A DNA stretch of 28,143 bases, taken from contig QANT01006721.1 in assembly GCA_003254885.1 (NCBI GenBank), positions 1 to 28,143 of the forward strand. The letters are read 5' to 3'. Both the position numbers and the translations under genes were made by a program. Under the pieces are notes generated by a model. That model worked only from the letters and a program-made list of their open reading frames with translations, was not told where the DNA came from and did no database searches. This DNA comes from Purshia tridentata (lineage: Eukaryota > Streptophyta > Magnoliopsida > Rosales > Rosaceae). Positions 1 through 10,060 of the stretch are shown piece after piece. Positions within the stretch are counted from its first letter, which is position 1; every line of letters begins with the position of its first letter.

Positions 1-31
1 ACCTCTTTCTCTCAAACTGGTACCAGACCCA

Positions 32-832
32 TCATATTAGGCCGAAAACATCGAGAACAAAGAAGTACAAATAAAATTGAGACATAGAATTAGGATGCTT
101 TTGAGTTGACTCATTCTTAGGTTCTTCTTTGGGTTCACTTTCAGAAACCCTAGACTTGCAAGCAATGGGAGAGGGTGGCCCACACAATCCCGGGTTACCG
201 GAAAATGAATCATACCCAAATTTTTTAAGAGCTTGAGTTGTTGTGATCAATCCAAACAGATTGTTATTCGACACGTCGAATTTTTTTAAGGTGGATTGGT
301 TGAATTCTGGGATCGGACCGCTCAACTGATTATCCTGAAGCAGCAAGGATTCCAACATCCCAAGACTTAGTAGCGAAGGTGAAATTTGGCTGTGCAATAT
401 GTTTCTGGACATATCGATATGTGTCAGCTTCTGATTGGAGCTGAAGTCCATCATATTTCCCCATAGAGAGTTGTTCTTAAAGCTCAGCACAGACAGCTCG
501 GTGAAGTTGATGAATGCGTCGAGGTTGATGTTTCCGGTGATTGCCATACTTTCCAAAGTAATTCCGGTGACGTGGCCCGAATCGGAACATTGGATTCCAT
601 GCCAATTTGAAGTTTGGTTGATGCAATGAGGGCCGTTCCAGTTGTCATTTAGAAAAGGATTGTTGAGAGTCGTCTTGAGGGCATAAAGAGCATCCTTCTC
701 CTTTCCGCTATAGCCGACCTCATCATCGTCGGCTGTAGCGGATCTGTGGAGGAAGAGAAGAAGGATAAGAAGAGCAAGACTTAGGAAATGTTTTGTGATG
801 ATGAATGGGGGAGAAGCAGCCATTGATTGCAT
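32..832 (-). CDS. LRR-III receptor-like kinase, N-terminal part; open frame closed by TGA inside the TM segment; runs off window
   Basis: The open frame encodes 266 aa of a leucine-rich-repeat receptor-like kinase ectodomain. Residues 1 to about 35 are a hydrophobic signal peptide (LALLILLLFL core). An LRR N-terminal cap follows (about 44-82, with a W-x-G-I-x-C motif), then about five short LRRs (84-205; LLLQDNQLSGPIP at 164-176 is typical) and a closing NPGLCG motif (213-218). An acidic/lysine-rich linker (228-246) leads to a hydrophobic stretch from about 253. The frame ends in TGA at 34-32, but the same frame continues to the window edge with WVWYQFERKR, which completes a membrane helix and a basic juxtamembrane segment. 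The kinase domain would lie outside the window. The layout matches LRR class III (pollen-receptor-like or inactive-kinase) proteins. Two start ATGs, at 832 and 823, are possible. A pseudogene, a secreted ectodomain product or a sequencing error are all open. Confidence 0.75.
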   Translation of the reverse strand: MQSMAASPPFIITKHFLSLALLILLLFLHRSATADDDEVGYSGKEKDALYALKTTLNNPFLNDNWNGPHCINQTSNWHGIQCSDSGHVTGITLESMAITGNINLDAFINFTELSVLSFKNNSLWGNMMDFSSNQKLTHIDMSRNILHSQISPSLLSLGMLESLLLQDNQLSGPIPEFNQSTLKKFDVSNNNLFGLITTTQALKKFGYDSFSGNPGLCGPPSPIACKSRVSESEPKEEPKNESTQKHPNSMSQFYLYFFVLDVFGLI

Positions 833-2453
833 GGTTCACAGTGAGGGGTTTGATTATTTTGCTGCAGCTTAATTGATTTCTATGCATGGTATATATATTA
901 ATTGTCATAAAAATTATGTTAAGTACAGCCAATTAAAAGTTTCTATGTCGATCCAAAACAAGAACAAGGACACTGGTCGGCTTTATATTGTTGAAGTTTC
1001 ATGCTGAGATTAATCCGAGGAGGGCTGTTTTACACTGTTGTCGTTGAGATTTTCCAGCTACAATATTATGGACCTAACAATGATCCCTATTGCGTCCATA
1101 TATATATATATATATATATTTTTCTTTATCTGATTGCTGCCTGCACGGAAACCATTAAGCTATCGAATTTTGATCAAATATATATATATATATATATATT
1201 TCTTTATCTGATTTCTGCCTGCAATATATGGTTGTATATATATACAGCTGGATGAGAGGCAGAAAGTCATACATGTAAGTTGAAAAGTAAAGTTATCCTA
1301 TATAGCAATTAGGCCTACAAAATATATTGTGTATAATCGTGATATTACTAATTCACGTATTTTAATATGAATAGACAACATGTTTATACTTATAGTGTAT
1401 ATTAATGACGTCCGTTCATATTATAACTTGTAAATTATTACATCACGTGACGATATTTATAAAATAATTACTCGTAATTAATCTTATTTATTTCCTCTCA
1501 TTTCCGGCCATATTCACTTTTTCATTTAATAAATCCCATTAACGATTGTATCATGATGATATGGTAAATTAATAATGAACAAGTTGAACATAATGCTAGC
1601 TTCCGGATTTTTTATAATTCAAGTTTTGTAATATTTGTAATGAAAGGGTATAAAAGAATTATTATAAAAACTGATAGGCCATAAGTGAACGATGATATAG
1701 ATTTAACAATAAATTTTTAACTGACATAACAATTCATATATACCATTAAGATCCAAAAGTTCAAGTGAATTACTAGGGCAAACTAGCATAGCCGGCCAAG
1801 TTAATCGTTGTCTTATAAGTGGAATCACTTTATAATACACATCTAGATAGAGATGGTGTATACGTTGGTAGCAAATAGTTAATACACATGTACATGGCCC
1901 CGAAACTTCAAGGCATGCAATTATAATAGAAAAGGTTTTGATATATATGTTTTAATTTTTTATATTACTGGTAATTTCTACCTGACATCACTGACAAAAT
2001 AGAGGAATATGCTTCTTACCAAAAAAATAGAGGAAGCATATATATGCTTCCACGGCGGGCAATTCATTGTCAAACAAAAGCTATAATAAATATAACGTAA
2101 TTTGGAATAAGTTTTACAAAGGTACACTTTATAGTTCTGATTGCACCATTTTTTTATCAAAGTAGTATCTTAACAGTTGAAAACTGAGGATAAATTCTTA
2201 AGGCTTATTCGTGGTTTTGTGTGGATTTGTCCTATAGAATATATTTTATTTTTTATTTTATCTCCTAAAAGTTAAATTCTTTCATTTTACCTCTTGAATT
2301 TTACCACTTTTATCTACACCCTCAAATCCATCCATTATCTGAAGTTTTAGAGCTTCGTTTTGAGTATTTTTATATAGTTGTAAACAAATGCATAACTTCA
2401 AAACGAGTATTAAATTACTAATTTTGGTGGATATTAATATGTCAAAAGTCGAA
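833..2453. other. AT-rich spacer, divergent promoter side of the receptor-kinase gene
   Basis: No convincing coding sequence was seen. The stretch carries two long (TA)n tracts that belong to a local duplication (listed separately), many short poly-A/T runs and a perfect 20-bp palindrome at 2032-2051. The bases just above 832 should hold the leader and promoter of the minus-strand receptor-kinase gene. I could not single out a TATA box there with confidence. Confidence 0.5.
1097..1224. repeat. (TA)n microsatellites within a short tandem duplication
   Basis: Two (TA)n tracts, near 1098-1119 and 1178-1199, are each followed by almost the same sequence (TTTCTTTATCTGATT then CTGCCTGCA). The duplicated block is about 45 bp and the copies are offset by about 81-83 bp. 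This fits replication slippage or unequal exchange at a TA microsatellite. It would be length-polymorphic. Confidence 0.7.
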
Positions 2454-2657
2454 TCAAAGTTGAGATAAAAACTGGATTAATCGATAAAGTTGAAAAAGAA
2501 GGCTCGTTCTTAACCCAAAGGAAATCATCACAGGGAAAAGAGCGTGCTCTGCCTGATTGCATGTTCTCGGACACCAATTACATGTTGCATAGGTAAATTG
2601 AGAAAGTAGGTTTCGCACATCATCAACTAACAACCCTTTCACCGGCTGCACCACCAC
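2454..2657 (-). pseudogene. Retroelement RNase H-like (RVT_3 type) fragment
   Basis: The minus frame contains GLLVDDVRNLLSQF, then CPRTCNQAEHAL about a dozen residues further on. This spacing and the PR-x-x-NQ-x-xH-x-L ending are typical of the C-terminal end of plant RNase H-like domains found in non-LTR retrotransposon polyproteins and their domesticated relatives. Only about 45 recognisable residues remain. There is no start context, no upstream catalytic acidic residues and no flanking domain, and the frame drifts into unrelated sequence after the motif. I read it as a dead scrap. The match is from motif memory only. Confidence 0.45.
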
Positions 2658-3398
2658 ATAATTGGTTAAGATGGTCTAAATAACAATAATCTGTGTAAAA
2701 ATTATAATTTCTCTTTTGTTTTGTGTTGTTTTTCTACTATGCATCAGTTTTCCACCTTAAGCACCATTATTCTAGCATGGGTCCTTTTGTAGAAATTAAA
2801 AATTAGAATACATTCTTGTGAGTCTCCCACTTAAGAATGAATAAATATGTATCCTAAATGTTTGGGGTGTTACATTCCATGAACTTGACTTATTTTATTA
2901 CTTTTTTTCTTTTCTGTATGCATGTGTACATCTGACAACAGTACCCGAGATATTGTTGAAGAAAACTTATGAATGTAACATCAAGATGATCTTAAGATAT
3001 TGTGGTATTGGACAGCAATGAAACCTCCAAGATGAACAAGTTGCATTGTAATGGAAGTCCCACTAAGAAAATTAATTGCACAAGAAAATGAGTGCTCCTC
3101 TCACACTTATTTTTTATAATCAGATCGATCCCCCAGCTCTATTTAATGAGAATAAGTTTTTTTGTAAAAATAATCTTTAAATTAGGACTTAAGAAATGAA
3201 TTATTCAAATTATAAAATTACATCTTTTGATAGGTATAAAAAAGACAATTAATTTCTTATTATTAACTTACTAAACAATTGTTTAGTAAGTATTTGTGAT
3301 TTTGTGACATATGACACAGAGGAAGCCAACTATACCCTGTATCCGCATGCAACAAAGCATTTCTCACTTTCAGAATATTTTAAACTCACAAAATTTAT
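2658..3398. other. AT-rich spacer upstream of the peroxidase gene
   Basis: No gene was seen. It contains a perfect 26-bp palindrome at 3266-3291 (reported as a finding) and several AT-rich runs. The distal promoter of the peroxidase gene probably lies in its right half. Confidence 0.5.
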
Positions 3399-3404
3399 CA
3401 CGTG
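3399..3404 (+). promoter_or_regulatory. CACGTG (G-box core) in the peroxidase promoter
   Basis: A palindromic CACGTG lies about 100 bp upstream of the TATA box. In plants this core is bound by bZIP and bHLH factors and is common in stress- and light-responsive promoters. A 6-mer also occurs by chance, so its role here is inferred only from position. Confidence 0.35.
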
Positions 3405-3501
3405 TTTAAATTTGATCACTATCTAGCTCTTTTCTCAAAATCTTACATATATTTCTCAATTCTTATACCTATTTCACTTTGATGCATCATGCATATATGC
3501 C

Positions 3502-3509
3502 TATAAATA
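3502..3509 (+). promoter_or_regulatory. TATA box of the peroxidase gene
   Basis: TATAAATA sits 110 bp upstream of the peroxidase ATG. This would place transcription start near 3535 and give a leader of about 85 nt. It is the only good TATA match at the right distance. Confidence 0.55.
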
Positions 3510-3618
3510 CCTATATATATTGCCTCTAGCGATATCCACAGCTAGAAATCAATATCTAGTACTGCTCCTATAGCAGTCACATAATTCAATACCATATATT
3601 CACTCCAATTCTTAATCA

Positions 3619-5041
3619 ATGGTAGGTTTTGCAGGCCGTTCTAGTGCCTCTCAGAACCTAAGTTTGTTGTTAATGTGGATTGGCTTTGTTACTACATCGG
3701 TAGTACTGCAAGTGCAAGGGCAAGGCACAAGAGTAGGTTTCTATTCATATACATGTCCTCGGGCTGAATTCATAGTCAGGTCAACAGTTGTGGCTCATTT
3801 CCAGTCTGATCCTACTATTGCTCCTGGCTTGCTGAGGATGCACTTTCACGACTGCTTTGTCCGTGGCTGCGACGCTTCCATCCTCCTCGACGGTGATAAA
3901 GCCGAGAAAACCGCCCCTCCGAACCTCGGTTTGAGAGGTTATGAAGTTATTGACGATGCTAAGGCTCAGCTTGAGAAGGCATGCCCAGGGATTGTCTCTT
4001 GCGCTGATATTCTTGCACTAGCTGCACGAGATGTCGTGGTTCTGGTAAATATGTTATGTTGTTAGACTGTGAGTTAATACTATCAACTAAAATAATAGCA
4101 ATGTAAATTCAATTAGAAATCGACAATATAGTATATTAAATTATTTGATAAGAAAACATTTTTCCTATACGATCAGGTAAGGGATTTGATAATCACTATA
4201 TACAAATGCATGCAATTGTGTTATTTCTTATCAAAATTAATTAGCTGATTCGATCATTCACAAATATATATGTACATATATATATATATATATATATTAT
4301 GCAGGCCAATGGAGCAGGTTGGGCAGTGCCTACAGGACGCAGGGATGGGATGGTTTCATTGGCATCAGACACAGCCAATTTGCCAGGCTTTACTGAATCA
4401 ATTGATGCGCAAAAGCAAAAGTTTGTAGACAAGGGACTAAGTTCTCTAGATTTGGTTACCCTTGTTGGTAAGCTACTTAAACTAGACTTGCATATATATA
4501 TATATATATGCAAGTACTTCTCAGTTCGATCTCACTATATAAACGCACTCCACCATATATTGTAGTTAGTTCGATCTCTTAACCATGCAAACATAAATTT
4601 GTTTGTGCTATATTAGGAGCACATACCATAGGAACTTCAGCTTGCCAGTTCTTCAGCTACAGACTATTCAATTTCACTAACACCACTGCAAATGGTGCCG
4701 ACCCTGTGATCGACCCATCGTTTGTTCCTCGACTACAAGCTCTCTGCCCGCTAAATGCCGATGGTACAAGGCGAGTTGGATTAGACACAGGTAGTAGTGA
4801 CAAGTTTGATGCATCTTTCTTTGTAAATTTGAGAAATGGCAGAGGAATTCTTGAGTCTGATCAGATGCTCTGGACTGATGCTTCAACCAAACCATTTGTG
4901 CAACGCTTTCTGGGTGGCAGAGGCTTACCTGGGTCGAACTTCAATGTGGAGTTTGGGAGGTCCATGGTGAAGATGAGTAACATTGATGTTAAAACAGGGA
5001 CAGATGGTCAAATTCGTAAAGTATGTTCTGCAATAAATTGA
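3619..5041 (+). CDS. Class III secretory peroxidase (peroxidase 25-like), three exons, complete
   Basis: Exons are 3619-4044, 4305-4467 and 4617-5041 (introns 260 and 149 bp, all GT-AG), giving 337 aa. The protein is a haem peroxidase of the secretory pathway that oxidises phenolics with H2O2 in the wall or apoplast. Visible features are a signal peptide (about 1-35, ending near VQGQG), the distal haem motif MHFHDCF with R73, F76 and H77, distal calcium ligands around D78-S87, [13 protein letters not shown] (126-138), VPTGRRDG (150-157), and the proximal motif GAHTIG (197-202) with H199, formed across intron 2. Cysteines at 46, 79, 84, 122, 128, 206 and 333 support the conserved disulfides. 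Length is normal for the family. The overall pattern ([35 protein letters not shown]) resembles Arabidopsis peroxidase 25. Only two introns are present where the ancestral class III layout has three. AATAAA follows at 5060-5065. Confidence 0.93.
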
Positions 5042-6665
5042 TATCGTAATTAGTTCTATAATAAAGTTGCAAACTTATAAGCTGTTACCTTTTTCTTATT
5101 AATTTATCACTTAACTTTCATATTTGGATATGTGAATTTTATCTTTGTATTGTTAATTCCATTAAGATTTTTGTTTATGCATTAATAAGACATAAGTGGT
5201 ATAAAAGATAGATATATAAACTTATAAACCCAGGTTGATTGATAAAGAATTTGCTTTTTTCAAAGAGAAGGGGATGAGTCCCATCTTCTCTACAAAGTGC
5301 ATTGGAATCGATTTCCCATAACCTCTATTCCGCGATCTATGTAAGACTTAAGATTGAGTGTGGCAACATGATACTTTATAATTTTGCTCTTCTTCATAGC
5401 AACCATTTAGATGCAACTCAATCACGAGTAAGCCACTTAAATTTTATGTGTTGTGTGTATTTGCATTTGTGATTCTTAGTTGCCTTTTATTTTGCTTCTC
5501 GCTTGGTGATTTCAACCAAGAAGAAATCTTGATATATTTAACTATGTCTACAAGATGGATGAGAGACATACGATGTGGGTGACACATATGAGACACTGAG
5601 ACAGTTAAACTAAGCTAGAGTGATATGTAGGTTGAATGAGGGTGGGTATAAGTCCCAAAAAAAACATAAAAGTGGGTAAGTTGAAGGCTGGGGTGATGTG
5701 TAATAAACATGAAATAATGAAGGATCAAAGAAAATTCATACTTGATTTTTTAAATAAATAATAATAATGACTTACAAGATAAAATAAATGCAAAGTACAT
5801 GAAAATTACTTTTGGATCTTACGAAAATAAAAGAATTAAAAGACTAAAAGTACATAAAAGTTGCTGTGAATGAACAATACAAATTTTCCTTTTGGGTGTA
5901 AAGTTTGTGGGTGGATTGGTGGTGAAGACCTCTGACTCATGTTCTTTGTTCTTTTTTATAACCACAAAAAGTGATAAGGTTTTTTTTAGCTGAACGTATT
6001 TTATGGATATATGTAGAGCTCTTAAATGCGATGTTAAAAAGATATTTTTAGGGTTTTAAGGTTGATAACCGCCTCGCTAGTTTCTTACGATGGCCCAAGC
6101 TGATTTGGGACGAAGAAAGGTGCACATTTGCCTCAGCCGAAAGGAACTTGCTTCTTGTGTGTTGATATTTTATTATGTTATGCCATGTGTCATTGAGATG
6201 CTCAGATTGCTTGGCAAATATATTTGAGGGGTTCCAACAGGAAGCTGAACAAGCTGCCGTTGCATTGCAATTAAGGTGAAGAAAATTGGAAGAAAATTGG
6301 GGACTGCAACAACTAGTAGCTGAACTGCAAGAGCAAGAGACAGAGTAGTACTGAAGTAGAAGTGTAGAAGTAGTAGACCTATTACAGGGAAAGTTATGAT
6401 CAATCATGATGTTTTGATTTGGGGGCAAAAAAGGAATTTTGGTGAAATATTTTTTGATGTGGGGCATAGTGGTATGGTGGTATAGAGAGAAGACAGTAGG
6501 GTATAGAAAGCACTAAAAATGAAATCCCAAAAGCAACGGAAAAACATAAGCCGAAAATCCAACTGTTATGCACCTCGCGAAGTCCTCCCCTTTTCTTGTA
6601 CCTTGTCTCCCAACACAGAGATTGGGGTTGAGAGAGAAGAAGCAGTGAAGTGTTAACCCCCAACA
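5042..6665. other. Spacer between the peroxidase and hyccin-like genes
   Basis: The left end is the peroxidase 3' region with AATAAA at 5060-5065, 19 nt after the stop. The middle is AT-rich without a recognisable gene. The right end (about 6500-6665) should hold the leader and promoter of the hyccin-like gene. Minus-strand open frames at 6048-6467 have no recognisable motif. Confidence 0.5.
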
Positions 6666-7928
6666 ATGGACTTCCCCAATTCCTCCCCAACCTCCTCCAC
6701 CTCCTCCACAACCACCACCACCAACAACCGCAACAACCTCCCCCACAACTCCTCCATCTCCACCGCCACTGACAACGACCCAATGCACTCCTGGTGGGAG
6801 TCCATCTCCAAAGCTCGCTCTCGCATCCACTCCTTGGCCTCCCTCCTCCCCTCTTCTCTCTCCCCCACCCTCTCCTCCCTCGCCGACTCCGACCGCCCTG
6901 CCCTCTCTCTCCTCTCCTCCTCGGCCGTATACGACGCCGTTTCACTCTCCCTCTCCTCCACTCCTCTCTCCGGCTCCGGATCCGACCCCCTTTGCCACTG
7001 GCTCTACGACACTTTCCTCTCCTCTGACCCCCACCTACGACTCGTCGTTTTCTCCTTCCTCCCCATCCTCTCCGGCCTCTACCTCTCCCGCATCCACTCC
7101 CTCTCCTCCGACTCCGCCTCTCTCCCCTCCCTCGCCGGCTTCGAAGCTGTCCTCCTCGCTCTCTACGCCGCCGAGACCAAGGCCCGAAACGGGAAGCCCC
7201 TTGTCGTTTCGATCCCTGACCTGTCTCAGCCCTCTCTCTACCACATCCCTCGCCACAACAAGCCCAATCCCGGTACCCAATCTCCTTCGAGACCTTCCGT
7301 TGGGGTTTTGTCGCCGCCTCTCGAACCCCAGGTCGCAGTTAAGTCCACGAAACGTGCCTGCATCGTCGGCGTTGCTCTCGATTCGTATTACAAACACATT
7401 TCCCAGATGCCCACTTGGTCAAAGATTGACTTTTGCCGATTCCTAGCTTCTTGGGCCGGCCAGGATTGCTCTTGCCAACAACAATTTGACGATAACAATG
7501 AGCCTGAAATTACCGGGTTCTTGGAGAGCGGGAATGAGATTGACGTTGTCGCCGAGGAAATGGGTGAAATGAGAATTGAGAAATATGGTGGCAATGGTAG
7601 CAACGGTATCGATTTGGAGTCAAAGGGGTCGAGAATTCCATTGCCATGGGAGCTTTTGCAGCCGGCATTGCGGATATTGGGGCATTGTTTGCTGGCCCCT
7701 TTGAATTCTCAGGACGTCAAGGACGCAGCTTCCATTGCAGTGAGGCGATTGTACGCCCGGGCGTCTCATGATTTGGTGCCACCGGCGATTTTGGCTACTC
7801 AGAGTCTCATTCAGCTTGACAAGAGGGGGCGTGAGGCTGCCAAGGCTGCTGCGGCTGCTAATCCATCTTCGAACGCAAACACACCAAGAAAAGCTAAGAA
7901 ACCGGAAATGCTTTTGGTCTCAAAGTGA
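6666..7928 (+). CDS. Hyccin-family protein (HYC1/HYC2-like), PI4-kinase-alpha complex subunit, intronless
   Basis: The single open frame encodes 420 aa. After a low-complexity Ser/Thr/Asn leader (1-38) come HSWWESISKARSRIHSLASL (41-60) and a helical Ser/Leu-rich body. A Pro-rich region (about 190-225) and VGVALDSYYKHISQMP with a conserved-looking W-S-K-x-D-F-C motif follow. After an acidic insert (about 275-310) comes PLPWELLQPALRILGHCLLAPL, then AASIAVRRLYARASHDLVP. The tail is Ala/Lys-rich and basic. This matches plant hyccin (FAM126) proteins. In Arabidopsis, HYC1/HYC2 join PI4Kalpha1, NPG and EFOP proteins in the complex that makes PI4P at the plasma membrane. The role here is inferred from family resemblance. 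The first 500 bases are strongly C-rich (TCC/CTC codons), unlike the later part, which creates several long antisense frames that are not genes. The start is the first in-frame ATG before the family motif. Confidence 0.8.
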   Translation: MDFPNSSPTSSTSSTTTTTNNRNNLPHNSSISTATDNDPMHSWWESISKARSRIHSLASLLPSSLSPTLSSLADSDRPALSLLSSSAVYDAVSLSLSSTPLSGSGSDPLCHWLYDTFLSSDPHLRLVVFSFLPILSGLYLSRIHSLSSDSASLPSLAGFEAVLLALYAAETKARNGKPLVVSIPDLSQPSLYHIPRHNKPNPGTQSPSRPSVGVLSPPLEPQVAVKSTKRACIVGVALDSYYKHISQMPTWSKIDFCRFLASWAGQDCSCQQQFDDNNEPEITGFLESGNEIDVVAEEMGEMRIEKYGGNGSNGIDLESKGSRIPLPWELLQPALRILGHCLLAPLNSQDVKDAASIAVRRLYARASHDLVPPAILATQSLIQLDKRGREAAKAAAAANPSSNANTPRKAKKPEMLLVSK

Positions 7929-10060
7929 GTGAGTGAATGATTGGTTGGTTTGTTTTCTGTTTAGTTTTCAGATTGCAGGTAGTGGATGTTGTATAGCTAT
8001 TTATATAACAGTTGGAAAGCAGTTGCTATAGGTTAGTGTTGTATGTGTCAATCAGCGTTTGTGTCTATATATCCTAGTGACATGAAACTTTTTTCTATTA
8101 AAGGTTTGCTTATGCTTAGGCAAAAGCTATGAACTATGTCTTTATGCATTGCTTGAGTGATTTATTGTTTTTCATTGAACTTGTACTCACAAAGAAGGCT
8201 GAAAAAAAAAAAGTTACCGAATTAAGGTATTCTTATGCTCTTTAATTATTTTCTTGTGATTGCATTCGGATTTGGTCTTGTCATTGTAAGGCTTGCTGCA
8301 AATTTTCTGAATGAATGTAGTTCTGTAAAATTCATCATTTGCTAGCGATCAAATTCCAAAATATCTGATCCTGTGATGCTCTATTTATTGTTATTTGGCT
8401 TGTATTGTTCATTTAACTGGTCGTGTATTTTGTCTCTTCTGATGTTTATTTGAAAATTTAGTAATAATATTATTTATTAATCTGTTTAAGTTGTTTTTTA
8501 TTTTTTTGGGGAACCCATGAACAAGTGGTGATGAAGTCTCTTGTCAATCAGTGTCCTTTTAGCACTAATCATGTTCATTTCTTTTATTATAATTATAGAT
8601 CCCAAGATCAAAGTTCCCCTGCTGCTGTTTGGCTGAAAAGAATAATCCTACTTCTTTCTGTCTGTCAATATACTAGAGTCATTATTTGTAGGTAATGTAG
8701 GGCTTGGTAAACACAATATGTGATATAGAGAACCTTGGCTTAAGGGAAACCTGAATTTTATTTTTTGACTTTTCAGTTTCTTTGATTGTCCAAGTGGACA
8801 TATGCGAAGTAGACGGTTAGGAGTCTTAGGAGTCGTAGGAGTTTGTTGGCAAGAAAGAATTGCCAAAGGTAAAGTTGCATCGATAGGCACAATCTCATTG
8901 GGTTTGTTTATGAGTATAAGGGATGGGATTGAGGCAGATGCATATTTGATAATAAAGACTATTGATGCATATTTGATCAGGTAGAATATAGTGTGTCGAC
9001 CCAAGGAAATGAATGGGTTTGGGCGGGCAGGTTTGATTGAAAGAAACGAGACATTACTTGGTAAATGTGTTTGGAAATTTTCATCAAGCTTTCATTAGAA
9101 GCAAATATGAGATACAAGATGGATGTCTATGATTCAAAGAAAGTAGTCAGCAGCTCAAGTCCTTGCCTATGGAAAGACAATTCTTAAGGCATCAATTCAT
9201 TCTCTTCTTGTTGTCTATCACAAGTACCTGCTGCTAGTGTGTAAAGTCTTCTTTTTCACTAAGTTGGGATTTGGATTTTCGCAGAAACTTAAATGATTAT
9301 GAAGTTGGGGAACTTTTCCATTTTACATTCATCTAAGATCTGGTGGTAGGAGGTGGAAGTTGGAGTAATATGGGAAGTTAATCTTGCGAATTCTATGTCA
9401 GAGATTTTGTGTAATAATCTCATCTCTTACTTTGTTTTCTCTTGTATGATTTGGAAGGCTAAATTATGTAGGATGGAAGTTTTGCATGGATTATATAGCT
9501 CATGATAGGTTCAACACCTGTTAGATGGTTTAGAGCCGAAGACCTAATGTTTGTCTCTCTCCCTAATGATGTATTATTTGTGAAGGAGAGGTTGAGAGCT
9601 ATGAGCATTTTATTTTCCGACTGCATTAAATTTATTGTGCGGATGGTTTCGGGAAGCTGATTTGGGCTGTGGTTGATTTGTGTGCTGGCTGTGTTTTGGG
9701 CGTGTATGTTGTTGTGGTACAAAATCTGTTTTCTTTTGGTGTAATGGTAATTAGCCGTTAGTTTCAGTTTTTTTTTACAATTTTTTTTTTGGTACATTAA
9801 AGTGGACAACTTGTCCACTGACATTGCATGACACTGATTATGAGATTTCAATAAAGTTAGGTTTCTCATAATAAAGACTTTTGAGTAATAAAGAGAAAAG
9901 TGAAAGTTTGGTCTTCTGATTAACCAAATAGGCAATTCATTGAAACTAATGAAAAAAACCCGTAGAGCCAGAAATCTACTTCGCGAGCATTTTTCATATT
10001 AAACTCATAATTGAATAACAATTGAACAAAGGAATAATGAGAGGAAAAAGAAAAAAAGAA
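7929..10060. other. 3' region of the hyccin-like gene and AT-rich spacer
   Basis: The first few hundred bases are presumably 3' UTR. The rest has scattered short frames without motifs, T-rich runs and a small direct repeat (GATGCATATTTGAT twice near 8938 and 8963). No gene or mobile element end could be supported. Confidence 0.45.

Noticed and set aside
6048..6467. 139-aa minus-strand frame upstream of the hyccin-like gene
   Set aside because: Composition-driven, with no known domain, and lying in the likely promoter of the plus-strand gene.
6400..7397. Several long minus-strand frames with Arg/Gly/Glu-rich low complexity
   Set aside because: They are the reverse of the C-rich first half of the hyccin-like gene and have no family motif.
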